Origin: Cellulomonas fimi
Lineage (GTDB): Bacteria > Actinomycetota > Actinomycetes > Actinomycetales > Cellulomonadaceae
Length of the DNA stretch: 64,000 bases
NCBI RefSeq assembly: GCF_012952065.1
Contig: NZ_JABCJJ010000001.1
Location: forward strand, 62,001-126,000
Reading direction: 5' to 3'
Each line of letters opens with the position of its first letter. Position 1 is the stretch's first letter. Below the pieces are notes generated by a model. That model made no database searches and was not told where the DNA came from. It saw only the letters and a list, made by a program, of their open reading frames with translations. A program made the position numbers and the translations under genes. Positions 52,722-61,216 of this stretch are shown here, piece by piece.

Positions 52722-53951
52722 TCAGCCCTCGAACTTCCCGGCGCCGACCTCGCGGTCCCAGATGTCGAACGCGGTGACGATGGCCGTCGCGTCGAGCTGG
52801 GTCTGGATGTCCTGCGACTCGATCGCCTCGTCGTACCAGTCACGGCCGAACTCGGCGATGACGTCCTGGGTCTCCTGCGGCGCCTTGTCGAGGGTCGCGC
52901 CCTCGATCGACGGACCGGGGTAGTGGTAGCCGTTGTCGTAGAACTTGGCGTTCTGCTCCGGGGTCAGGAGGTCCTGGAGCAGCAGCGTGATCGCCGACAT
53001 CTTGTCCGCCGAGAGCCCCTTGGGGACCGCCGCGAAGTGCGAGTCGCTGATCCACGTGTAGTCGTCGAACTCTGTCACCTCGAGGGTGTTCGGGGCGCGG
53101 CCGTCGGCCCGCGGCTCGATGTCCCAGCCCATGGTGATCGGGGTCAGCGACCACGACCCGTCGGACATGTTGGTGATGACCTGGCCCGTGCCCGTCGGGT
53201 AGTTGTTGATGTACTGGCCGAGCTCCTTGAGGTACGCCCAGGTGTTGTCCCAGCCGTTCTCCGGGTCCTTGGGGTCGGTGTCGCCGAGCATGTACGGCAG
53301 ACCCTGGAGCCACGTGCGGCCGGGGCCGCTGTTGGCCGGACGGGCGTACCCGAACTTGCCCGGGTTGGCCTTCGCCCAGTCGAGCAGCTCCTGCGGGGTG
53401 GTCGGCACGTCGGCGGCGGGGATCGCGCTCGGGTTGTGGCTCAGCAGCGGGCCACCGGGCGTCCACGACAGCAGCACGCCGTAGCCCTGCGCGAGCTCCT
53501 GCATGTCGGCGGCCGGCTGGATGTAGTTCTCCTGGTTGCTCAGGCGGTCGCCGAAGTCCTCGATCATCGGGACCCACAGGTCCTCGGCGATGCCCGCGGA
53601 GAGCGCGTCGTTGCCGGTGAGCACGATGTCGATCGACAGGTTGCCCGTGTCGACCTGAGGCTTGAGCGTACCGACGACGTCAGGTGCCCCACCGGTCTCG
53701 AAGGTGACGGACGAGATGACGTCGGGGTTCTCGTCGGCGAACGTCTCGATCGCGCCCTGGGCGAGCTTGAGCACGCCGCCGACGTCGAGGATGTTGAGGT
53801 CGACCGGCTCCGACGGGGTGTCCGGAACCTCGCTCGCGTCGCTCGCTGCGGGAGCGGCCGGCTCGTTCGCGTTGGGGGCGCTGCAGGCAGTGAGGGCCAG
53901 ACCGACGGCCGCAACCCCGGCCACGAGGTGCAGTGGTTTGGTGGTTCGCAT
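52722..53951 (-). CDS. ABC importer substrate-binding lipoprotein 1
   Basis: The protein has 409 residues. AAGGA lies 5 nt before ATG 53951. The signal peptide ends in LTACSAPN, a lipobox with the acylated Cys. The mature part is a two-lobed periplasmic-type binding protein (LNILDVGGVLKLAQGAIETF, PQTWLQGLPY-like WLQGLPYMLGD, SLTPITMGWDIEPR). It resembles family 1/PotD-AfuA-like proteins. It is highly similar over its whole length to the second lipoprotein at 55408-56643. The cluster suggests a sugar acid or oligouronate ligand. Confidence 0.92.
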   Translation of the reverse strand: MRTTKPLHLVAGVAAVGLALTACSAPNANEPAAPAASDASEVPDTPSEPVDLNILDVGGVLKLAQGAIETFADENPDVISSVTFETGGAPDVVGTLKPQVDTGNLSIDIVLTGNDALSAGIAEDLWVPMIEDFGDRLSNQENYIQPAADMQELAQGYGVLLSWTPGGPLLSHNPSAIPAADVPTTPQELLDWAKANPGKFGYARPANSGPGRTWLQGLPYMLGDTDPKDPENGWDNTWAYLKELGQYINNYPTGTGQVITNMSDGSWSLTPITMGWDIEPRADGRAPNTLEVTEFDDYTWISDSHFAAVPKGLSADKMSAITLLLQDLLTPEQNAKFYDNGYHYPGPSIEGATLDKAPQETQDVIAEFGRDWYDEAIESQDIQTQLDATAIVTAFDIWDREVGAGKFEG

Positions 53952-54101
53952 GGAGATCCTTCTCTCTGGTAGGGCCGGCGTCATCACCGGGCCGGGTCGT
54001 GCGTCGAGCTGTCGAGCGTCGAGCTGTCGGGCGGTGCGGGCGGTGCGGTGCGGGTCGGGTCGGGTCGGGTCGGACGGGCGGGGGCGGGGGCGGGTCGGGG
54101 A

Positions 54102-55115
54102 TCAGGCGAGCTGGCGCAGGGCGACGTCGCCGCCGTGCGGCCCGGTCGAGGCGCGGACGACGAGCTGGACGGTCAGGTCGTGGTGGTGGGTGGGCGGTGT
54201 CGACGGGTCGCGCACCAGGTGCAGCAGCATGTCGACCCCGGCGCGGCCGGTGTTCACGAGCGGGATGCCCACGCTCGTGAGGCCGGGGGAGGTGAGCGCG
54301 GAGACGGGGATGTTGTCGGTGCCGACCACGCTGACGTCGTCGGGCACGCGGACGCCCCGCTGACGGAACCGCTCGAGGAGGCCGAACGCCAGCAGGTCGT
54401 TGTAGGCGATGACGGCGGTGGCGCCGCTCGCGAGCACGAGATCGCCGGCGGCGATGCCGCCGGACACGTAGGGCTGGAACGAGCCGAGGTTCACGACCTC
54501 GAGGTCCCCGTGCAGGGCACCCTGCGCCTCGACCGCGGCCGCGCGCTGGCGGTTGGACCACGACGTCGTCGGACCGCCCGCGTACGCGATCCGGCGGTGA
54601 CCGAGGGCCAGGAGGTGCGCGACCGCCTGCCGGGTGCCCTCGTGGTTGTCGATCGTCACGGTGGGGATGTCGCCGGACTCGCGGTTGACCAGCACGAGGA
54701 CGCACTCGCGGGCGAGCTCGGCGAGCACGGCGTCCGTCGCGCGCGGAGAGCACAGGACCATGCCGTCGACCTGCTTGGCGAGGTTCCGGACGAGCTCGGC
54801 CTCCTGGGTCGGGTCCTCGTCGGAGTCCGCGATGAAGACGGCGTAGCCCGCGGTGCGGGCGCGGCTCTGGACGCCCTTGGTCACCGAGGCGAAGAACGGG
54901 TTCTCGAGGTCGGGGACGACGAGACCGATGTTGCCGGTTCGCCCCGTGATGAGGCTGCGGGCCGCGAGGTTCGGCGTGTAGCCGAGGCCGCGGGCGGCCT
55001 CCAGGACCTTGACGCGCGTGGCGGGGGCGACCTCGTGCGGACGGGCCAGCGCGCGGGAGACGGTCGAGACCGAGACGCCGGCAACACGGGCGACATCGCG
55101 GGCGCTCACTGCCAC
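54102..55115 (-). CDS. LacI-family transcriptional regulator
   Basis: The protein has 337 residues. The HTH is VSARDVARVAGVSVSTVSRALA, followed by the hinge LGYTPNLAARSL and a sugar-binding core (NIGLVVPDLENPFFAS, YNDLLAFGLLE). GGAGGTG 8 nt before GTG 55115 sets the start; GTG 55109 is less well placed. It sits between the two binding-protein genes on the same strand and should repress the importer and catabolic genes through the GCAA-N4-TTGC sites. Confidence 0.94.
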   Translation of the reverse strand: MAVSARDVARVAGVSVSTVSRALARPHEVAPATRVKVLEAARGLGYTPNLAARSLITGRTGNIGLVVPDLENPFFASVTKGVQSRARTAGYAVFIADSDEDPTQEAELVRNLAKQVDGMVLCSPRATDAVLAELARECVLVLVNRESGDIPTVTIDNHEGTRQAVAHLLALGHRRIAYAGGPTTSWSNRQRAAAVEAQGALHGDLEVVNLGSFQPYVSGGIAAGDLVLASGATAVIAYNDLLAFGLLERFRQRGVRVPDDVSVVGTDNIPVSALTSPGLTSVGIPLVNTGRAGVDMLLHLVRDPSTPPTHHHDLTVQLVVRASTGPHGGDVALRQLA

Positions 55116-55170
55116 GTGCCGTTCACCTCCATCGGTGTGCCGCCACCTCGGTGTGGCGCGGCGCCTAGTC

Positions 55171-55184
55171 TGCAAACCATTGCG
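55171..55184. promoter_or_regulatory. LacI-type operator 1
   Basis: TGCAAACCATTGCG, with near-dyad GCAA-N4-TTGC, lies 56 nt before the lacI-family start. It is identical to the site at 56736. Confidence 0.65.
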
Positions 55185-55352
55185 ACGTTTCGTCAAGTCT
55201 CTGTCACCGATTCGTGACCTGGGACAGGCGGCCGCGAGGTCGCGAACGACATTGCCGCAGGCCAGCGCGCTGGCGGTGCGGAGTGGAGTCCGCGGTCACG
55301 CGCGCTGCGAACTATCTCAGCGTTGCTCATCCACTCGGGGCGACGACGCGAA

Positions 55353-55389
55353 GACGGCCCGGGTGGACGAGGTGTCCACCCGGGCCGTC
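55353..55389 (-). terminator. Terminator after binding lipoprotein 2
   Basis: A 16-bp perfect stem (55353-55368 with 55374-55389) and a 5-nt loop follow the stop of the second lipoprotein gene. Confidence 0.85.
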
Positions 55390-55407
55390 AGCAGGTCGAG
55401 CGGCGGG

Positions 55408-56643
55408 CTACTTGGTCTCGAACTTCCCCGCGCCGACCTCACGGTCCCAGATGTCGAACGCGGTGACGATGCTCGCGGCGTCGAGCTGGGCCTCGATGGT
55501 GTGCTTCGGGATCTCCGCGTCGTACCAGTCACGGTTGAACTCGGCGATCTCGTCCTGGATGTCCTGCGGCGCCTTGTCGAGCGTCGCTCCCTCGATCGAC
55601 GGGCCCGGGTAGAGGTACCCCTGGTCGTACGCCTTGGCGTTCTGCTCCGGCGTCAGCACGTCGTTGAGCATGAGGAGGATGGCGGACTGCTTGTCGGCGG
55701 ACAGGCCCCTCGGCATGGCCGCGTAGTGCGAGTCGCTGATCCACGTGAACTCGTCCAGCTTGCCGACCTGGAGCGTGTTGGGCGCGCGCCCGTCGAGACG
55801 GGGCTCGATGTCCCAGCCCATCGTGATCGGCGTCAGCGACCACGACCCGTCGGACATGTTGGTGATGACCTGGCCGGTGCCGGTCGGGTAGTTGTCGACG
55901 TACTGACCGAGCTCCTTGAGGTACGCCCAGGTCTTGTCCCAGTCGTTCTCCGGGTCCTTCGGGTCCGTGTCACCCAGGATGTAGGGCAGGCCCTGGAGCC
56001 ACGTGCGGCCGGGACCGCTGTTGGCGGGGCGGGCGTAGCCGAACCTGCCCGGGTTCGCCTTCGCCCACGCGAGGACCTCCTCGGGCGTCGTCGGGACCTG
56101 GGACTCGGGCACCGCGTCCGGGTTGTAGCTGAGCATGGGACCGCCGGGGGTCCAGGTCAACAGGACGCCGTACTCCTGCGCGAGCTCCTGCATGTCGGCG
56201 GCCGGCTGGATGTAGTTCTCCATGTTGCTCAGCCGGTCCGGGAAGTCCGTCAGGACGGGCACCCAGAGGTCCTCGGTGATGCCCGAGGAGAGCCCGTCGT
56301 TGCCGGTCAGGACCAGGTCGATCGACAGGTTGCCGGCCTCGACCTGCGGCTTGAGCGTGCCGACGAGGTCGGGCGCGCCGCCGATCTCGAAGGTGATGGA
56401 CGAGATGACGTCCGGGTTCTCGGCGGCGAAGTCCTGCATCGCGCGGCCCATCACCTTGTTCACCCCGCCGACGTCCAGGATGTTGAGGGCGACCGGGGCG
56501 GACGGCTTGTCGGGGACGTCGCCGGCGGCGGCGCTCTCGGCGGGCGCGGCCGGTGCTTCGGCGTTCGGGGCCGCGCACGCCCCGAGGAGCAGGCCGACGG
56601 CGGTGACGCCCGCGATCAGGTGCAGTGGCTTGGGTACACGCAT
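55408..56643 (-). CDS. ABC importer substrate-binding lipoprotein 2
   Basis: The protein has 411 residues. The lipobox is LLGACAAPN. The sequence tracks lipoprotein 1 almost residue for residue (shared NENYIQPAADMQELAQ-type, GRTWLQGLPY, DPKDPEN and SLTPITMGWDIEPR segments), so the two are recent duplicates. It has its own operator upstream and its own terminator, with no permease genes attached. It probably feeds the same membrane complex, perhaps with another ligand affinity. Confidence 0.92.
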   Translation of the reverse strand: MRVPKPLHLIAGVTAVGLLLGACAAPNAEAPAAPAESAAAGDVPDKPSAPVALNILDVGGVNKVMGRAMQDFAAENPDVISSITFEIGGAPDLVGTLKPQVEAGNLSIDLVLTGNDGLSSGITEDLWVPVLTDFPDRLSNMENYIQPAADMQELAQEYGVLLTWTPGGPMLSYNPDAVPESQVPTTPEEVLAWAKANPGRFGYARPANSGPGRTWLQGLPYILGDTDPKDPENDWDKTWAYLKELGQYVDNYPTGTGQVITNMSDGSWSLTPITMGWDIEPRLDGRAPNTLQVGKLDEFTWISDSHYAAMPRGLSADKQSAILLMLNDVLTPEQNAKAYDQGYLYPGPSIEGATLDKAPQDIQDEIAEFNRDWYDAEIPKHTIEAQLDAASIVTAFDIWDREVGAGKFETK

Positions 56644-56735
56644 GGGGTGGTCTTCCTTCTGTCAGGTCGCGGGCGTCGTCGCGCGCGCCGGGAGGTATCG
56701 GCCGCCCACGTCGGCGTCGGGCGGCGCACGTAGTC

Positions 56736-56749
56736 TGCAAACCATTGCG
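56736..56749. promoter_or_regulatory. LacI-type operator 2
   Basis: TGCAAACCATTGCG lies 92 nt before the ATG of lipoprotein 2. The preceding bases TAGTC are also shared with operator 1. Confidence 0.65.
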
Positions 56750-57059
56750 GGCCGCGCCAACCGTCGTCACGCAATCGTGATGTGCGGTGCACGCAGGCGG
56801 CGGGCAGCGATTTGAACGACCAGGCCAGGCGCGGCTTCACCCGGCGAGCGGTCTCCGAGCCCGCTCCCAATCGATGTCAGAACGCGTCATCTGCCGACCG
56901 GCACGCGGGATCGCGGCCGACGACCGCGACCACGACCGGACCACGACAAGGACCACGACCGGAACCACGACCGGGATCCGGACAGACCGCGACCGCGATG
57001 CCCGGGCTCGAGGGGGTGGTCCCGCCCCGTCGGCCCGCGTCGGGCGAACACCGCAGGTC

Positions 57060-57071
57060 GCAAACCGTTGC
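57060..57071. promoter_or_regulatory. LacI-type operator 3
   Basis: GCAAACCGTTGC is a near-perfect dyad variant of operators 1 and 2. It lies on the mannonate dehydratase side of the divergent region. Confidence 0.65.
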
Positions 57072-57239
57072 AGGCCAGATGAGACGCCGTGCAACGGCCG
57101 CTGCAAACACCCCGGAGTGGAACGCACGAAGGAGCGTTCTGCCTGGTCAGCCGCGCGCCGCCGCGCCCGAGGCCTGGCGCCGTTCTGCGCCGGCGTTGTA
57201 GAGTCGTTGCACCTCCAGGCACCCTCGAAGGGCATGTCC

Positions 57240-58466
57240 ATGAAGATCGAGGCCGTCGACATCGTCGTCACCAGCCCCGGCCGCAACTTCGTGACCCTCA
57301 AGCTCACGACCACCGACGGCGTCGTCGGCCTCGGTGACGCGACACTGAACGGTCGCGAGCTCGCCGTCGCGTCCTACCTCCGCGACCACGTCGCGCCGCT
57401 GCTCGTCGGGCGGGAGGCGGACGACATCGAGGACACCTGGCAGTACCTCTACCGCGGGCCGTACTGGCGCCGCGGCCCGGTCACGATGTCCGCGATCGCC
57501 GCGGTCGACATGGCGCTGTGGGACATCAAGGGCAAGGCCGCCGGGATGCCGGTCTACCAGCTGCTCGGTGGCCGGAGCCGTCGTGGCGCGCTCGCCTACG
57601 CGCACACGTCGGGCTCCACGATCGAGTCGTTGTTCACCTCGATCCAGAACCACCTCGACGAGGGCTTCCGGGCGATCCGCATCCAGACGGGGGTGCCGGG
57701 ACTGAAGAAGGTCTACGGCGTCGGCGCCGACCAGGCGAAGGGCCAGAAGTACGACTACGAGCCCGCGGGCCGCACCACCATCCCGGTCGAGGAAGGGTGG
57801 GACACGGGGTACTACCTGCGGCACATCCCGACGGTCTTCGAGGCCGTGCGCGCCGAGTTCGGCCCGGCGATGCCGCTGCTGCACGACGCGCACCACCGCC
57901 TGACTCCGAACCAGGCCGCCCAGCTGGGTCGCTCGCTCGAGCCGTACGACCTGTTCTGGCTCGAGGACGTGACGCCCGGTGAGAACCAGGAGGGCCTGCG
58001 GCGGGTGCGCTCGCAGACGACGACGCCGCTCGCCATCGGCGAGGTGTTCAACTCCGTCTTCGACTACCAGACGCTGATCACGGAGCAGCTGATCGACTAC
58101 GTCCGCTCGTCGGCGACGCACACCGGCGGCATCACGGGCCTGAGGAAGATCATGGACTTCGCCGCGATCTACCAGATCAAGTCGGGCTTCCACGGCCCGA
58201 CCGACGTCTCGCCCGTGGGCATGGCGGCCAACCTGCACCTCGACATCGCGCTGCACAACTTCGGGATCCAGGAGTACATGCCGCACAACGCGCGCACGCT
58301 CGAGGTGTTCCGGACCGGCTACACGTTCACCGACGGGCTGCTCGACCCGGGCGAGACGCCCGGGCTCGGCGTCGAGCTCGACGAGGAGGCGGCGGCGGCC
58401 CACCCGTACACGCCCGCCTACCTCCCGGTGAACCGGCTGCTCGACGGGACCGTCCATGACTGGTGA
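57240..58466 (+). CDS. manD: D-mannonate dehydratase, enolase superfamily (ManD/RspA)
   Basis: The protein has 408 residues. [25 protein letters not shown] and [11 protein letters not shown] give the three metal-binding acids of the ManD subgroup, and [10 protein letters not shown] with [11 protein letters not shown] is typical of its C-terminus. ManD dehydrates D-mannonate to 2-keto-3-deoxygluconate; some members also use or prefer D-gluconate or have low activity. ATG 57240 is 8 nt after GAAGG; ATG 57234 is too close to it. It begins the + strand catabolic unit. Confidence 0.93.
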   Translation: MKIEAVDIVVTSPGRNFVTLKLTTTDGVVGLGDATLNGRELAVASYLRDHVAPLLVGREADDIEDTWQYLYRGPYWRRGPVTMSAIAAVDMALWDIKGKAAGMPVYQLLGGRSRRGALAYAHTSGSTIESLFTSIQNHLDEGFRAIRIQTGVPGLKKVYGVGADQAKGQKYDYEPAGRTTIPVEEGWDTGYYLRHIPTVFEAVRAEFGPAMPLLHDAHHRLTPNQAAQLGRSLEPYDLFWLEDVTPGENQEGLRRVRSQTTTPLAIGEVFNSVFDYQTLITEQLIDYVRSSATHTGGITGLRKIMDFAAIYQIKSGFHGPTDVSPVGMAANLHLDIALHNFGIQEYMPHNARTLEVFRTGYTFTDGLLDPGETPGLGVELDEEAAAAHPYTPAYLPVNRLLDGTVHDW

Positions 58467-58487
58467 CGCCCGGACGCAGGTGCAGCC

Positions 58488-59531
58488 GTGACCGAGCTCC
58501 GGGTCGGCCTGCTCGGCCCGAGCGGCATCGGCGCCACACACGCGACGGCCATCGCCCGCACCGACGGCGTCCGCCTCGTCGCGGTCGCGGGCGGGCGACC
58601 CGAGACCGGCCGGACAGCGGCCGAGCGGTACGGGACCCCGTGGTTCACCGACCTCGACGCGATGCTGGCCGACGACGACGCGGCGCTCGACGACGACACG
58701 ACGCTCGACGTCGTCGTCGTCTGCTCCTCGAACGACGACCACGTCCGGGCCGCGTCCTCCGCGCTCGCGGCGGGCGTCCACGTGCTGGTCGAGAAACCGC
58801 TCGCGACGACGCTCGCCGACGCCGAGGCGCTCGTGAGGGCGGCGGACGAGGCAGCTGCCCGCGGCGTCGTCGCGGCGCTCGTGTCCCAGCGCCGGTTCGA
58901 GGCCGCCCACCAGCACCTCGCGGGACTCCTGCGCAGCGGCGCGCTGGGACGCGTCCTCGTGGTGAGCGGCGAGGTGCTGTGGTGGCGGCCCGCCGAGTAC
59001 TTCGCGGCCGCACCCTGGCGGACCGCGCACCCGACCGGCGGCTCGCTCATCAACCAGGGCGTCCACACGCTCGACCTCATGCTGTGGCTCGCAGGACCGG
59101 CCGTCGAGGTCCGCGCGGTCGCCGGGCGCGTGCTGCACGGCACGCCGGCCGAGGACGTGACCGCGGTCGCCCTGCGGCACGCCTCGGGCGCGGTCGGGTC
59201 CCTCGTCACCTCGACCGCGGCCCGCCCCGGCGGCGACCCGCGGCTCACCCTGGTCACCGAGGCCGGGACGGTCGAGCTCGTCGGCTCGCAGGTCGCCCGG
59301 TGGGACGTCGACGCCGAGCCACCCCCGCCCGACGACGTCCCCGCGGGTGGCGCACGTCCCGACGGCATCGGGACCGTCGGCCACGAGCGGACCTGGCAGG
59401 ACCTCGTGGGGGCGATCCGGGAACACCGGGCCCCCGCGGTGACGTTCCATGACGGACTCGAGGCAGTCCGGGTGATCGATGCCGTCTACCGCGCCGCACC
59501 ACCCGCGCCCGTGACAGGAGAGAACGCATGA
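58488..59531 (+). CDS. Gfo/Idh/MocA-family oxidoreductase
   Basis: The protein has 347 residues. VGLLGPSGIGATHA is a Rossmann motif with Pro in place of the usual Ala or Gly, VEKPLATT carries the conserved Lys, and GGSLINQGVHTLDLMLWL is the C-terminal substrate-domain signature with the His. Family members oxidise or reduce sugar derivatives with NAD(P). In this cluster a keto-sugar-acid or sugar dehydrogenase step is likely but unproven. The stop overlaps the altronate dehydratase start (ATGA). Confidence 0.9.
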   Translation: MTELRVGLLGPSGIGATHATAIARTDGVRLVAVAGGRPETGRTAAERYGTPWFTDLDAMLADDDAALDDDTTLDVVVVCSSNDDHVRAASSALAAGVHVLVEKPLATTLADAEALVRAADEAAARGVVAALVSQRRFEAAHQHLAGLLRSGALGRVLVVSGEVLWWRPAEYFAAAPWRTAHPTGGSLINQGVHTLDLMLWLAGPAVEVRAVAGRVLHGTPAEDVTAVALRHASGAVGSLVTSTAARPGGDPRLTLVTEAGTVELVGSQVARWDVDAEPPPPDDVPAGGARPDGIGTVGHERTWQDLVGAIREHRAPAVTFHDGLEAVRVIDAVYRAAPPAPVTGENA

Positions 59532-61153
59532 CCGACACGGCCCCCGGCCTCGGCAGTACCGCTCCGGACCACGCCGCTCCAGACCACGCCGCCCCAGACC
59601 ACGCCGCCCCCGGCCTCGCCGTCGCCCTCGACGAGGTGGCGCTGCTGCTCCGCCCCGACGACGACGTCGCCGTCCTCACCCGCGAGCTGCCGGCCGGCAC
59701 GCGGGTCGCGACCACGCGCGGCGAGCTCGTGCTCCCGGCCGACGTGCCGCGCAGCCACAAGCTGGCGGTGCAGGACGTCGCCGCCGGGCAGCCGGTGCAC
59801 AAGTACGGCCAGTCGATCGGCCGCGCGACGACGGGCATCCGGGCCGGCGAGCACGTGCACGCGCACAACCTCGGCATGGACGACTCCGAGCGCGCGTACG
59901 AGTTCGGCACGGTGCACGCCGAGCTGCCGGACCGCCCCGAGGACCGCGAGCGCACGTTCCTGGGCTACCACCGCGCCAACGGCAAGGTCGGCACGCGCAA
60001 CTACATCGGCGTGCTCACGTCGGTGAACTGCTCGGCGTCGTCGGCAAAGATGATCGCCGACCAGTTCCGCGGGCTCGCGCTCGACGCGTTCGAGAACGTC
60101 GACGGGGTCGTCGCGCTGACGCACCAGAGCGGGTGCGGGCTGGTTCCCGGCTCGGTCGGCGCGAACACGCTGGTCCGGACGCTGCGCGGGTACGCCCAGC
60201 ACCCCAACTTCGGCGGGCTGCTCGTGCTCGGGCTCGGCTGCGAGATGGTGCCGGTCCAGTCGCTCGTCGACGGGCTCGACCTGCCGGCGGACACCATCGT
60301 CGAGACGCTGACCATCCAGGACACCGGCGGCGTGCGCGCCACCGTGAAGGCCGGGGTCGAACGGATCCGCGCGATGCTCCCCGAGCTGGACGCGCGTCGT
60401 CGGGCCCCGGCGCCGATCAGCGAGCTCGTGCTCGGGCTGAACTGCGGCGGGTCCGACGGGTACTCGGGGATCACCGCCAACCCGGCGCTCGGCCGCGCGT
60501 CCGACCGCCTCGTCGCCGCGGGCGCGACGTCCGTGCTCGCCGAGACGCCCGAGGTGTTCGGCGCGGAGCACCTGCTCACGCGGCGCGCGGTGTCCGAGGA
60601 GGTCGGCCAGCGGCTCCTGCAGCGCATCGCCTGGTGGCAGGAGTACGCCGTGGCCGGTGGCGGGAGCCTCGACAACAACCCGTCCCCGGGCAACAAGGCG
60701 GGCGGGCTCACGACGATCCTCGAGAAGTCGCTCGGCGCGGTGGCCAAGGCCGGCCAGGCCGACCTCTCCGCCGTCTACGAGTACGCCGAGCCCATCACCG
60801 AGCGCGGGCTCGGCTTCATGGACACCCCCGGCTACGACCCCGTGTCGGTGACCGGGCTGGTCGCGGGCGGAGCGAACGTCGTGGTGTTCACGACCGGGCG
60901 CGGCTCGGTGTTCGGGTGCCGCCCGGCGCCGTCGATCAAGGTCGCGACGAACACCGAGATGTTCACGCGCATGGCCGACGACATGGACCTCAACGCCGGC
61001 CGCATCGTCGACGGCACGGCGACGCTCGACGCGGTCGGTGACGAGATCTTCGAGAAGATCCTCGCGACCGCGTCCGGCGAGAAGACCGTGAGCGAGGAGC
61101 TCGACATCGGCCAGGAGGAGTTCGTGCCGTGGCAGCTCGGCACGGTCACCTGA
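59528..61153 (+). CDS. uxaA: Altronate dehydratase family protein (UxaA-like, full length)
   Basis: The protein has 541 residues. The N-terminal SAF domain (about 35-120, HKLAVQDVAAGQPVHKYGQ) and the large C-terminal domain (GYHRANGKVGTRNYIGV, QSGCGLVPGS, LNCGGSDGYSGITANPA) are fused as in UxaA. UxaA dehydrates D-altronate to 2-keto-3-deoxygluconate; related enzymes act on galactarate or other sugar acids. The first 30 residues include a repeated DHAAP motif. Together with ManD it points to hexuronate use, although UxaC, UxuB/UxaB and KDG kinase are not in the window. Confidence 0.92.
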   Translation: MTDTAPGLGSTAPDHAAPDHAAPDHAAPGLAVALDEVALLLRPDDDVAVLTRELPAGTRVATTRGELVLPADVPRSHKLAVQDVAAGQPVHKYGQSIGRATTGIRAGEHVHAHNLGMDDSERAYEFGTVHAELPDRPEDRERTFLGYHRANGKVGTRNYIGVLTSVNCSASSAKMIADQFRGLALDAFENVDGVVALTHQSGCGLVPGSVGANTLVRTLRGYAQHPNFGGLLVLGLGCEMVPVQSLVDGLDLPADTIVETLTIQDTGGVRATVKAGVERIRAMLPELDARRRAPAPISELVLGLNCGGSDGYSGITANPALGRASDRLVAAGATSVLAETPEVFGAEHLLTRRAVSEEVGQRLLQRIAWWQEYAVAGGGSLDNNPSPGNKAGGLTTILEKSLGAVAKAGQADLSAVYEYAEPITERGLGFMDTPGYDPVSVTGLVAGGANVVVFTTGRGSVFGCRPAPSIKVATNTEMFTRMADDMDLNAGRIVDGTATLDAVGDEIFEKILATASGEKTVSEELDIGQEEFVPWQLGTVT

Positions 61154-61216
61154 CCCGCTCACCCGCTGACGCGCGGTCCCGCCCCGTCACGCCAGGTGCG
61201 AGTTCGAGCCTGCAGC

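Larger units (their letters stand above)
56644..57239. other. Divergent control region between importer and catabolic genes
   Basis: This 596-base stretch has no convincing gene. It contains two dyad operators (56736-56749 and 57060-57071) and further half sites (CTGCAAAC at 57101-57108, GTCGTTGCAC near 57204). A run of ACCACGACCGG-like 11-13-bp imperfect repeats lies at 56927-56985. The ribosome site for the rightward gene is GAAGG (57227-57231). Confidence 0.7.

Noticed and set aside
56787-57239. N-terminal extension of mannonate dehydratase back to 56787
   Set aside because: The 150 extra codons run through operators and repeats and show no similarity to the family. GAAGG before ATG 57240 gives a normal start.
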